A DNA stretch of 20,373 nucleotides, from positions 5,246-25,618 of the forward strand of contig NCBR01000081.1 of the NCBI GenBank assembly GCA_002279285.1, in the 5' to 3' direction. Positions 8,224-15,408 of this stretch are shown here, in pieces. Each line of letters starts with the position of its first letter. Position 1 is the stretch's first letter. The DNA comes from Acidobacteria bacterium 37-71-11 (GTDB taxonomy: Bacteria > Acidobacteriota > Thermoanaerobaculia > Thermoanaerobaculales > Thermoanaerobaculaceae). A program made the position numbers and the translations under genes. The notes beneath the pieces are model-generated. The model searched no databases and was not told where the DNA came from. It saw only the letters and a program-made list of their open reading frames with translations.

Positions 8224-8559
8224 TCAGCAGGGCGCGATGATGCGCTCGGCTGCGGCGAAGAGTTCGACGGTCTGCTGCATGCCGCCCACCGCTCCGAGCC
8301 GGAGGGCGTCCCTGCGCTGCAGGCGATCGAGGCACGTGCCGCAGGTGGTGACGGTGGCGCCGCGCGCCTCGAGCGCGCGCAGCGAGTCGAGCGCCGGCCC
8401 GTCCTCCGTGGTCAGGAGCGCCGCCCCGTTGAGACAGGCCACGAAGTCGACCCTCACCTCGGAAGCCACGAGCTTCTGGAGGAAGAGCAACAGCAAGGTG
8501 CGGCCGAGTTCCGCGTCGCCCTGCCCGATCCGGTCCGAGTTGAGGTACAGGAAGGTCAT
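8224..8559 (-). CDS. DsrE-family protein resembling the C-terminal domain of YedF
   Basis: From the ATG at 8559 (ribosome binding site GAGGAG) the product is 111 residues. It matches the DsrE-like domain found at the C-terminus of YedF, a protein associated with sulfur/selenium metabolism: an N-terminal strand MTFLYLNSDRIGQGDAELG, a second strand with Cys42 (DFVACLNGA), then the diagnostic TTCGTCLDRL motif (Cys73 and Cys76), and a C-terminal helix after LGAVGGMQQTVE. The N-terminal TusA-like domain of full YedF is absent, so this is a stand-alone domain. The frame stays open to 8694 but that extension is not conserved in character. It is cytoplasmic; no selD, sel or dsr genes are nearby, so the partner and substrate are unknown. 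It is divergent from the C69 dipeptidase gene. Confidence 0.8.
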   Translation of the reverse strand: MTFLYLNSDRIGQGDAELGRTLLLLFLQKLVASEVRVDFVACLNGAALLTTEDGPALDSLRALEARGATVTTCGTCLDRLQRRDALRLGAVGGMQQTVELFAAAERIIAPC

Positions 8560-8741
8560 GCCGGTCTCCTCGCCGTCACGATACCCGATCGCGGCGTGCC
8601 TCGGCGGGACATGGACATCCGCGGGCGACACGCTTAGTGTTCGCACTGCCGCCCTCGCCGCCGGGTCGTGCCTGCCGGTTAGCGGCGCCGTCATGATGCT
8701 CCGAGGGTTCGAAGCGGCGACGAGTTGAAGGGGAGATCCGC

Positions 8742-10370
8742 ATGCGCAAGGCGTTCCTGATCGTTGCTCTGGTTGTGCTCGTTGTCTCCGTCAGGCCGGT
8801 CCTCGGGTGCACGAACATCCTCGTGACCAAGGGCGCTTCGTCCGACGGGTCGGTGATCATCTCGTACTCCGTGGACGGCGAGTTCTACCCGACGCTGCGC
8901 TACGTCCCGGCGGCCGACCACGCCCCGGGCGAGGCGTTCGAGGTGCGCGCCCGCGACGGCTCGGTGCGCCTGCGCATCCCCCAGCCGCCCCACACGTACG
9001 CCGTGGTCGGCATCATGAACGAGCACCAGCTGGCGATCGGGGAGACGACGTTCGACGGCCGCCTCGAGCTGCAGAACAAGCAGGGCGGCATCCACTATTG
9101 GGCGCTGATGCAGCTCGCGTTGCAGCGGGCGCGGACGGCGCGCGAGGCGATCAAGGTGATGACCGACCTGGTGGCCGAGTACGGCTACGCCTCGACCGGC
9201 GAGTCGTTCTCGATCGCCGACCCGAACGAGGCCTGGATCCTCGAGATGATCGGGGAGGGCGAGGGGGTCAAGGGTGCGGTCTGGGTGGCCGAGAGAGTGC
9301 CGGACGGGCTCATCGCCGCACACGCCAACAAGTCCCGCATCGGGACGTTCCCCCTCGCGGACCCCGAGAACTGCGTCTACTCGCCGAACGTCATCGAGTT
9401 CGCCGTGCGCAAGGGGTACTACAACCCGAAGAGCGACGGTCCGTTCCGCTTCTGCGACGTCTACTGCCCGGCCACGGCCAAGGAGCTCCGCTACACCGAG
9501 ACGCGCGTGTGGTCGATCTTCCGGCGGGCGGCGCCGTCGCTCAATTTGTCCGTGGACTACAGCCGCGGCATGCCCGGCGCGAAGCCCTACCCGCTCTGGA
9601 TCAAGCCCGACCGCAAGCTCTCGGTGCGGGACGTGATGGCCCTCATGCGCGACCACTACGAAGGGACGCCTCTCGACATGACGAAGGGCGTGGACGCCGG
9701 TCCGTTCGGCTCGCCGTTGCGGGCGCGGCCCATCACGTTCCAGGTCGACGGAAAGGCGTACTCGTGGGAGCGGCCGATCTCCACGCAGCAGACCGGTTGC
9801 TCGTTCGTGGCCGACTGCCGGTCGTTCCTTCCCGACGAGATCGGGGGGGTCTTATGGTACGGCCTCGACGACACGTACACGAGCTGCTATTTCCCGCTCT
9901 ACGCCGGCATCACGGCGGTGCCGGCCGCCTATGGCCGCGGCAGCCTGCAGAAGTTCTCATGGGACTCGCCGTGGTGGGTGTTCAACCTGGTGGCGAACTA
10001 TGCGCAGCTGAAGTTCTCGTACATGGTCAAGGACATCGTCAAGGTCCAGCAGGAGCTCGAGGGGAACTTCTTCGCGCTGCAGCCCGCGCTCGAGGCAACC
10101 GCCCGGACGATGCTGCAAAGCGACCCTGACCGGACGCGGCGGTTCCTCACCGACTACTCGGTGTCGGCGGGGGAGCAGGTGGCCAGGCGCTGGCGGGAGC
10201 TGGCCGAGGCCCTGTTCACCAAGTACAACGACGGCTACGTGCAGAACAAATCGGGCGAGCCGCAGGAACTCGGCTATCCCGAGCCGTGGCTGCGCGAGGT
10301 CGTCAAGTCCCGCCCGGAGCAGTTCAAGCTCCCCGGCGGCGACGCGGTCAAGGTCCCGGCATCCAACTGA
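8742..10370 (+). CDS. Secreted C69-family dipeptidase (PepD-like)
   Basis: This 542-residue protein is an Ntn-hydrolase dipeptidase of peptidase family C69. A signal peptide (residues 1-22, ending PVLG) is followed at once by Cys23 in CTNILVTKGASSDGS, the family's N-terminal nucleophile, exposed when the leader is removed. Further conserved segments include GIMNEHQLAIGETTF, ASTGESFSIADPNEAWILEM, ANKSRIGTFPL, the central WIKPDRKLSVRDVMALMRDHYEGT, and the C-terminal CSFVADCR and YTSCYFPLYAGI regions. Length and domain order are complete. The ATG at 8742 follows AAGGGGAGAT. The enzyme would act outside the cytoplasm on short peptides, a role compatible with the neighbouring S41 peptidase, although they are not in one operon. 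VLGC also weakly resembles a lipobox. Confidence 0.93.
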   Translation: MRKAFLIVALVVLVVSVRPVLGCTNILVTKGASSDGSVIISYSVDGEFYPTLRYVPAADHAPGEAFEVRARDGSVRLRIPQPPHTYAVVGIMNEHQLAIGETTFDGRLELQNKQGGIHYWALMQLALQRARTAREAIKVMTDLVAEYGYASTGESFSIADPNEAWILEMIGEGEGVKGAVWVAERVPDGLIAAHANKSRIGTFPLADPENCVYSPNVIEFAVRKGYYNPKSDGPFRFCDVYCPATAKELRYTETRVWSIFRRAAPSLNLSVDYSRGMPGAKPYPLWIKPDRKLSVRDVMALMRDHYEGTPLDMTKGVDAGPFGSPLRARPITFQVDGKAYSWERPISTQQTGCSFVADCRSFLPDEIGGVLWYGLDDTYTSCYFPLYAGITAVPAAYGRGSLQKFSWDSPWWVFNLVANYAQLKFSYMVKDIVKVQQELEGNFFALQPALEATARTMLQSDPDRTRRFLTDYSVSAGEQVARRWRELAEALFTKYNDGYVQNKSGEPQELGYPEPWLREVVKSRPEQFKLPGGDAVKVPASN

Positions 10371-10424
10371 CGCCCTCCGGGGTCAGGGTTGCGTTGTTGC
10401 GTTCTTGAAGGGCGCCGGCGGTGA

Positions 10425-10616
10425 GCGCGCGAAGCGGGCGCGGCCGGCCTCAAGGTGACGGCGCCTCGTCTCGCGCTCCTGGCGTACCTGGAGTCCAATT
10501 CGACCCATCCCAGCGCGGAACGGCTCTTCGCCGACCTCAAGGAGCGCCACCCCTCGCTGTCGCTGTCCACCGTATACAAGACGCTCGAGGCGTTCCTGGG
10601 TGCCGGGTTGTGCCGG
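10425..10616 (+). pseudogene. Fur-family regulator remnant (DNA-binding half)
   Basis: The frame, open from an in-frame TGA at 10422-10424, reads AAGLKVTAPRLALLAYLES, then HPSAERLFADLKERHPSLSLSTVYKTLEAFLGAGLCRR. This is the winged-helix DNA-binding domain of a Fur/PerR protein, including the recognition-helix segment STVYKTL. The usual N-terminal start is missing; a GTG at 10455 is the only candidate start, placed inside the domain. The C-terminal metal-binding and dimerisation half (HDHxxC-type region) is also missing: at about 10610-10620 the sequence passes directly into rubrerythrin coding sequence in another frame. The frame continues as Arg-rich nonsense to 10847. It would not make a functional Fur dimer. 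Confidence 0.8.
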
Positions 10617-10705
10617 CGCATCCGACGTCGCCGGACTGTTCCGCGACTCGGCGGAGGGCGAGACCGGCCACGCGCACGGGCACCTCGACTACCTGAAAAA
10701 GGAAG
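10617..10705 (+). pseudogene. Rubrerythrin-like fragment
   Basis: Directly after the Fur remnant, in a different frame, the sequence encodes ASDVAGLFRDSAEGETGHAHGHLDYLKK. This is the helix bearing the ExxxH-type diiron motif (EGETGHAHGH) of rubrerythrin-like proteins. Both the N-terminal helices and everything after DYLKK are missing; at about 10697-10706 the coding signal moves to another frame. In intact genomes a rubrerythrin of this type is commonly encoded next to a Fur/PerR regulator, the Fe-S protein and DUF3501 as an oxidative-stress cluster, so the order here is the expected one with pieces removed. Confidence 0.7.
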
Positions 10706-11152
10706 GAGAACTTCGCGTCGGCGCTGGCCAACGGCGAAAAGGCGTTCGCCGGCATGCGGGAGGCCGATGCCGAGGTCTGGAGCACCGACTGCCCCCTCGC
10801 CGCGCTGCAGTTCGTGCCGGCGTGCGGCGAGCTGTCCGCCACCCTGACGTTGGAGTACGAGACGGAGGCGGCGCGCTCGGTCCGCCTGCAGGAGTTGCTC
10901 GGGCTCGACGCCCACCTCTGGCTGCACGTGGGGGACACGCCGCCGGTGGCGGCGCGGTTCGATCACGCCCAGGTCTCGCCAACGCGCATCTCCTCGGTGC
11001 AGTACGTCAAGTGGCCGCTGACGCCCGAGCAGGCGCGGATGGTCGCGGCCGGCGGCACCGTCCTGCGGGTGGTGGTCGATCACCCCAAGCTGCGCGCGCA
11101 GGCGGTGCTCTCCGAGGAAACCCGCCGCGAGCTCGCCGCCGACCTCGCCTGA
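10697..11152 (+). pseudogene. Fusion of CCG-type Fe-S protein tail with DUF3501 C-terminal half
   Basis: The frame opens after a TGA at 10694-10696. Residues ENFASALANGEKAF, then DAEVWSTDCPLAALQF, match the last CCG-like cysteine segment of heterodisulfide-reductase-related Fe-S proteins. After FVPACG (about 10845) the sequence changes without frameshift to ELSATLTLEYETEAARSVRL, then LLGLDAHLWLHVGD, SPTRISSVQYVKWPL and EETRRELAADLA, the C-terminal half of DUF3501. Most of the Fe-S protein and the N-terminal half of DUF3501 are missing. An ATG at 10754 could start a 132-residue product, but no good ribosome binding site precedes it. This in-frame fusion is probably a deletion product rather than a working gene. 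Confidence 0.75.
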
Positions 11153-11522
11153 ACCCGCCGCTGCGGCGCGCCGCACCGCCCTGTCAGGGCCGGCCGGTTT
11201 CCCTTCGTCCTCGAGCCTCGAGCCCGTCCGATTCGACTGGCGAGCCATGCCCACGCGGCGGCTCAAACCAGAACTCGCCATCTCACCTTCTTGTGACGAC
11301 CGGCGCACGAATCACACCGCGCGGCGCTGAGGAACGAGGGGATGCGGGGAGGCTGAAGCCGCCAACCGGTCGTGGCGGGATGCGACGCGGCGCCCTCCTG
11401 GCGTGACCGTGGCCGGGGCGGTACCATCCTCTCCGTCATGGAGCCGTCCCGATGGCGGGCGGCGTGCCGATCGGGAATGCTCACCCAGCGCGTGCTGTCG
11501 TCCATAGAGGAAAGGGACCACC
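11153..11522. other. Intergenic region, 370 bp, with dispersed repeat and inverted repeat
   Basis: No gene is supported here. It holds one copy of a 56-bp dispersed repeat (11191-11246) and a perfect 8-bp inverted repeat, ACGACCGG at 11296-11303 and CCGGTCGT at 11366-11373, enclosing 62 nt. A -10-like TACCAT lies at 11422-11427 about 95 bp upstream of the MBL hydrolase start, with no matching -35 at standard spacing. The short frames on both strands are Arg/Ser-rich and not protein-like. Confidence 0.5.
11191..11246 (+). repeat. Dispersed 56-bp intergenic repeat, copy A
   Basis: This 56-bp stretch, containing CCCTTCGTCCTCGAGCC, matches 12457-12512 at about 49 of 56 positions without gaps. 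It begins about 40 bp after the stop of the DUF3501 remnant, and copy B begins just after the stop of the MBL gene. Both therefore lie in the same orientation downstream of a plus-strand gene. It may be a 3'-end-associated repetitive element; function is unknown. Confidence 0.8.
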
Positions 11523-12443
11523 ATGGATCCGAGCGCCTACCCCATCCAGACCCTCGACCTCGACTTCCAGGGCGAACCGGGAGTCATCGCCGCGTTCCTC
11601 ATTCGCTCCAGCGCGGGGCCGGTCCTCGTCGAGTCGGGACCCGCCTCCACCTACGGGGCCCTCGAGGCCGCCCTGCGCCGCGCCGGCGTTGAGCCGTCAG
11701 AGGTTGGGCACGTCCTTCTCACCCACATCCACCTCGACCACGCCGGGGCCGCGTGGCGGCTGGCGTCTCTCGGCGCCCAGGTGCACGTCCACCCCGCGGG
11801 AGCGCCCCACCTCCAGGACCCCTCCAAGCTGCTGGCCTCGGCGCGGAAGATCTACCGGGAGCAGATGGACCCGCTGTGGGGGGCGCTGGAGCCGATCCCC
11901 GCCGAACGAATCCGGCCGCTGGCCGACGGGGAGGTCCTGCGCTTCGGCGACGTGGCGATCGAGGCCCTCTTCACGCCGGGCCACGCGGTCCACCACGTGG
12001 CGTTCCGCCTCGACGGGGCCGTCTTCACCGGCGACGTGGGGGGCGTGCGGATCGACGGCGGCCCCGCGGTGGCGCCGTGCCCGCCGCCGGACATCGACCA
12101 GGAGCTGTGGATGGCCTCCCTCGACCGCATCCGCGCCGTGCGGCCGCAGGTGCTCTACCTCACCCACTTCGGCCCGTTCACCGACGCCCCCGAGCACCTC
12201 GACGGCGTGGAGCGGAGCCTGCGCGGGATCTCGGCGTGGGTCCTGGAGCGCATGCGCGCCGGCGGCTCCGAGGACGGCCTCGTGGCCAGCGTCGACGCCT
12301 ACGCCCGCGGCTACCTCGACGGCGTGGCCGCCGAGGACGGGCTGGCGCGCTCGTACCAGCTCGCCAACCCGGCGTTCATGAGCGCGGCCGGCCTCGCCCG
12401 CTACTGGCGCAAGGCCCATCCGGAAGCCCTGGCGAGCTCGTAG
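11523..12443 (+). CDS. MBL-fold metallo-hydrolase
   Basis: This 306-residue protein carries the metallo-beta-lactamase-fold metal site. THIHLDHAG at residues 67-75 supplies His68, His70, Asp72 and His73; His154 (TPGHAVHH), bridging Asp171 (FTGDVGG) and His215 (LTHFGP) complete a binuclear zinc or iron centre. The N-terminal ESGP segment replaces the more usual D-x-G strand. The C-terminal 90 residues are helical. These features place it with glyoxalase II-like or related hydrolases, but the substrate cannot be read from the sequence. The ATG at 11523 has a GAGGAAAGG ribosome binding site. It is a single gene, convergent with the acyl-CoA synthetase, and intact compared with the adjacent eroded locus. 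Confidence 0.9.
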   Translation: MDPSAYPIQTLDLDFQGEPGVIAAFLIRSSAGPVLVESGPASTYGALEAALRRAGVEPSEVGHVLLTHIHLDHAGAAWRLASLGAQVHVHPAGAPHLQDPSKLLASARKIYREQMDPLWGALEPIPAERIRPLADGEVLRFGDVAIEALFTPGHAVHHVAFRLDGAVFTGDVGGVRIDGGPAVAPCPPPDIDQELWMASLDRIRAVRPQVLYLTHFGPFTDAPEHLDGVERSLRGISAWVLERMRAGGSEDGLVASVDAYARGYLDGVAAEDGLARSYQLANPAFMSAAGLARYWRKAHPEALASS

Positions 12444-12456
12444 CCGCGATTCTCCA

Positions 12457-12512
12457 CGGTCGGTCTCCCTTCGTCCTTGGGCCTCGAGCCCGTTCGATTC
12501 GACCGGCGAGCC
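12457..12512 (+). repeat. Dispersed 56-bp intergenic repeat, copy B
   Basis: This is the partner of the copy at 11191-11246, with about seven substitutions and no indels. It starts 14 bp after the TAG of the MBL hydrolase gene. In this copy GGGCCTCGAGCCC can fold as a short hairpin and CGGTCG/CGACCG (12457-12462 and 12500-12505) can pair around it, so it may form a nested structure at the mRNA 3' end. The outer pairing is not preserved in copy A. Confidence 0.8.
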
Positions 12513-12614
12513 CGACGCTACCCCGCACGCTCTATCTTCTGTGGAGCGCGCGCTCCGCGCGTGCTCAAGTCGTTGGCGCGCCGCCACGAGCGCGCGCCCT
12601 GATCAGCCTGCGAG

Positions 12615-12644
12615 ATTGCTTCGGCCGCTGCGCGGCCTCGCAAT
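12615..12644. repeat. REP-like palindromic hairpin
   Basis: ATTGC at 12615-12619 pairs with GCAAT at 12640-12644, and inside it GGCCGC (12623-12628) pairs with GCGGCC (12632-12637) around a TGC loop. The flanks read GATCAGCCTGCGAG and TGACGAG. Sequences of this form, an ATTGC/GCAAT hairpin between convergent genes, recur as intergenic repeats in many GC-rich bacteria, so a REP-type element or bidirectional transcript-end structure is likely. Only one copy is present in this window. Confidence 0.55.
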
Positions 12645-12759
12645 GACGAGCGAGTTGGGGCGAGCCGCTCCATGGCCGCCGGTTCCCGGCCGGAGTCCTC
12701 CTCCCCCGCTATGGCCTTCCCCGTGCGTCCGGACGCCGCCGCGTCGGCCGGGATCGACG

Positions 12760-14277
12760 CTAACCCTTGAGCTCGGGGAAATCCTCTTCCCAGAACTCCC
12801 CCTCGTCCCTGGTTCCCGCCGCGGAGCGGCGCCGCAGGTCCACGCGGCGGATCTTGCCCGAGATGGTCTTGGGCAGCTCCGAGAACTCGATGCGACGGAT
12901 GCGCTTGTACGGCGAGAGGCGCTCGCGCACGAAACGGAAGAGGGCAAGGGCGGTCTCGCGGTTGGGCTCGTAGCCGGCGCACAGGACCACGTAGGCCTTG
13001 GGCACGGCCAGCCGAAGCGGGTCGGGGCTCGGCACCACGGCCGCCTCGGCCACGGCCTCGTGCTCGATGAGGAACGACTCCAGCTCGAACGGGCTGATCC
13101 GGTAGTCCGAGCTCTTGAAGACGTCGTCCGCCCGGCCCACGTACCAGAGGTAGCCGTCGGCGTCGCGGCTCGCCACGTCGCCGGTCCGGTAGTAGCCGCC
13201 CGCCAGGGCCTGCCGCATCCGCTCGGGATCGTCGAGGTACCCCTCCATCAGTCCCAGCGGGCGCGGGTTCAGCGCCAGCGCCAGTTCGCCCTCGTCGACC
13301 TCGTTCCCGTCGGGGTCGAGCAGGACGACCTTGTAGCCGGGCAGCGGCCGGCCCATCGAGCCCGACTTGACCTTCTGGCCGGGGGAGTTGCCCACCTGCG
13401 CGGTGGTCTCCGTCTGGCCGTACCCGTCGCGGATGGTGAGGCCCCAGGCCTTCTCCACGCGGCTGATGACCTCGGGGTTGAGGGGCTCACCGGCCCCGAC
13501 CAGCTCGCGGAGCTTCACGGGGTACGCCGCGAGGTCCTCCTGGATGAGGAGGCGCCAGACCGTGGGCGGGGCGCAGAGGGTGGTGACGCCGTGGTCGCAC
13601 ACGGCCTGAAGGGTGGCCTTCGCGCTGAAGCGGGCGGTGTGGTGGACGAAAACGCACGCCCCCGCGTTCCACGGGGCGAAGAGGCTCGACCACGCGTGCT
13701 TGGCCCAGCCCGGCGAGCTGATGTTGAGGTGCACGTCGCCCTCGCGCAGGCCGATCCAGTACATGGTGGAGAGGTGCCCCACGGGGTAGGTGTAGTGGGT
13801 GTGGAGGACGAGCTTGGGCTTCGCCGTGGTCCCCGAGGTGAAGTAGAGGAGGAAGGGGTCCGAGGAACGCGTCGGGCCGTCGGGAGCAAAGCGGGCGCTC
13901 TCGCGCTGGGCATCGTCGTAGGAGCGCCACCCCGCCACCTTCTCCCGTCCCACCGCGACGCGGGTTGCCTCCCCGCCCAGGCCGCGGAACTTCTCGCAGT
14001 GCTCCGACGCCACGAGGAGGTGCCGGACGTCGCCCCGCTCGAGCCGGTCGTTCAGGTCGGCCTCCGCGAGGAAGCTCCGCCGCGTCACCTCGCCCCCCTC
14101 CTCGGCGATGGCCAGGGCGGGGCGCGCGTTGCCGGCGGCGATCACGTCGAAGTAGTCGAGCCCCCAGTTGAACGTTTCGAGGCGCGGCGGGGTGAACCCC
14201 GACCACGCGGCCTCGAGATCCTCGCGATGGCTCAGCAGGAAGTTCCTGGCCTGAAGGAACGCGTCCGTCGACGACAC
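12760..14277 (-). CDS. AMP-dependent acyl-CoA synthetase/ligase with an internal deletion
   Basis: The family activates carboxylic acids to acyl-adenylates and then acyl-CoA. Clear motifs are the P-loop YFTSGTTAKPK (residues 145-155), DGYGQTETT, the YRTGDVASRDADGYLWYVGRADDVFKSSDYRIS hinge region, and the C-terminal catalytic lysine in PKTISGKIRR (about Lys475). The set resembles medium-chain acyl-CoA or acetyl-CoA-type synthetases. Near residues 69-73 (nt about 14060-14073) VTRRSF passes straight into LAEADLNDRLERGDVRHLL. The family normally has about 55-60 more residues here, covering the LRxLGVxxGDRV and LGAVxxP segments of the N-terminal domain, and the total of 505 is correspondingly short. 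The reading frame survives, but an active fold is doubtful. The GTG at 14277 has a GGGGGG-rich ribosome binding site. Confidence 0.88.
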   Translation of the reverse strand: MSSTDAFLQARNFLLSHREDLEAAWSGFTPPRLETFNWGLDYFDVIAAGNARPALAIAEEGGEVTRRSFLAEADLNDRLERGDVRHLLVASEHCEKFRGLGGEATRVAVGREKVAGWRSYDDAQRESARFAPDGPTRSSDPFLLYFTSGTTAKPKLVLHTHYTYPVGHLSTMYWIGLREGDVHLNISSPGWAKHAWSSLFAPWNAGACVFVHHTARFSAKATLQAVCDHGVTTLCAPPTVWRLLIQEDLAAYPVKLRELVGAGEPLNPEVISRVEKAWGLTIRDGYGQTETTAQVGNSPGQKVKSGSMGRPLPGYKVVLLDPDGNEVDEGELALALNPRPLGLMEGYLDDPERMRQALAGGYYRTGDVASRDADGYLWYVGRADDVFKSSDYRISPFELESFLIEHEAVAEAAVVPSPDPLRLAVPKAYVVLCAGYEPNRETALALFRFVRERLSPYKRIRRIEFSELPKTISGKIRRVDLRRRSAAGTRDEGEFWEEDFPELKG

Positions 14278-14527
14278 GGTGCACCCCCCTTTGCGCCGGG
14301 GCCCGCGCCCGGGCCCACGCCCCGATGGGGGGACGGAACCCCGGTGTCAGGACCTCCGGTACCCCGTGGCGGCGGCGCCGCGGCGCGCGACGCCCCCACT
14401 CTCCCCCCACATCCGCTGCGTCGAATTCTAGCCCACCAGGCCGCCAGGCCCTCGCCCCCCACGACGGGTCGTACGCCGGTATCCGGGAAACAGCATCCGT
14501 CTCGATCGCGTCCCTGCCGGTGGCGCG

Positions 14528-15049
14528 TCAGCGCTGGTGCGGGATCGTGATGCAGAGGCTCTCGGCCTCGGCGTACACGGTGCCGCGCCCACCGACGATA
14601 CGGCCGCGCACCGTGACCTTGCGGCCGGCGGCGGAGACCACCTCGCTGTCGAGCGTCACCACCCGCCGCAGCGGCAGCATCGTGCGGAAGCTGACGTTGA
14701 GATTGCCGACCACGACGGGGTAGCCGGCGGCCCACCCCGCCAGGCCGAGTGCCTCGTCCATCACGGCCGCGATCGAACCGCCGTGGGCGTGGCCGGGAGG
14801 GCCTTCCGTCTCGGGGCCGAACCAGATGCGGGCGTGCAACCGGCGCTCCGGGTCGAGGTAGTAGCGGACGCGGAAGCGGTCGCCGTCCGGCTCGTCCGAG
14901 ACGAAGCGTAGCGACTCCCCGACCAGCGACTTGGCGTCGAACGGAACCCACCCCGCCTCGCCGCTGAGATCGACGGCCGGAGACGGCGCATGGGAAGTCT
15001 GTCCGACTCGCTCTGCGTCCAAGGAGCCCCCCGCGGCCAGGCGTCGCAA
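14528..15049 (-). CDS. PaaI-type hotdog-fold thioesterase
   Basis: The product is up to 173 residues and has the hotdog acyl-CoA thioesterase signature GPPGHAHGGSIAAVMDEALG: the HGG turn followed by the long central helix with Asp/Glu. Flanking strands (VVVGNLNVSFRTMLPL, VTLDSEVVSAAGRKVTVRGRIV, YAEAESLCITI) match the PaaI/YbgC-like fold. It would hydrolyse acyl-CoA in the cytoplasm. No ATG is available; the first candidate is TTG at 15049, but a TTG at 15022 preceded by GGGGGG is equally likely. It lies upstream of the acyl-CoA synthetase on the same strand with a 250-bp gap, so a functional pairing of acyl activation and hydrolysis is possible but a shared transcript is uncertain. Confidence 0.85.
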   Translation of the reverse strand: MRRLAAGGSLDAERVGQTSHAPSPAVDLSGEAGWVPFDAKSLVGESLRFVSDEPDGDRFRVRYYLDPERRLHARIWFGPETEGPPGHAHGGSIAAVMDEALGLAGWAAGYPVVVGNLNVSFRTMLPLRRVVTLDSEVVSAAGRKVTVRGRIVGGRGTVYAEAESLCITIPHQR

Positions 15050-15408
15050 CGGTGCTGGCCGACTCGAAGTGTAGGTGGGCCCCAGACAGTGTCAAGCCGC
15101 GACCGGGCCGCTGCGGCACTATTTGACCGTGCCGGCTGAACCTCCCCGTCGCTGCCGAGCGCAACGGCTGCACCATCGGCTCGCAGCCGCGGGCGTGCCG
15201 GCTGCGCCGCTGCTCGGCGGCGACGCGGAAGCGACCCCGCCGTTCGTCGTCCACGGCGCGGTAGCCGGCAGCAACGGCGTCGAGTGGTCGGCGCGACCGG
15301 CAGCGACCGCGGGCTGGTGATGCGGGAGCGGCTCAGCGCGCGCCCGGCGGCGCCGGCGCGACGCGGGTCGTGCCGGCCGCGGTTACAGGCGACCGCGATG
15401 CGGCGCGG
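15050..15408. other. Intergenic region, 359 bp, no supported gene
   Basis: This lies between the end of glgX and the start of the thioesterase gene, both on the minus strand, so it should carry the thioesterase promoter. A plus-strand frame at 15075-15320 and minus-strand frames are Arg/Ala/Pro-rich with no protein-like pattern or ribosome binding site. I see no convincing promoter or terminator in it. Confidence 0.5.

Larger units (their letters stand above)
12444..12759. other. Intergenic region between convergent genes with several palindromes
   Basis: This 316-bp gap between the MBL hydrolase (plus) and the acyl-CoA synthetase (minus) contains no supported gene. It holds the second copy of the 56-bp repeat (12457-12512), a perfect 14-bp palindrome GGAGCGCGCGCTCC at 12543-12556, and a REP-like hairpin at 12615-12644. 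Such a concentration suits transcript ends meeting from both sides. Confidence 0.6.

Noticed and set aside
8704..8714. GGTTCGAA resembling a tRNA T-loop
   Set aside because: No acceptor stem, anticodon arm or D-arm can be built around it; it is the sequence upstream of the dipeptidase gene.
12541..14550. 669-residue plus-strand ORF opposite the acyl-CoA synthetase gene
   Set aside because: It is a high-GC antisense frame with biased composition; all family motifs are on the minus strand.
15075..15320. 81-residue plus-strand ORF in the glgX/thioesterase gap
   Set aside because: No ribosome binding site, low-complexity Ala/Pro/Arg composition and no recognisable fold.
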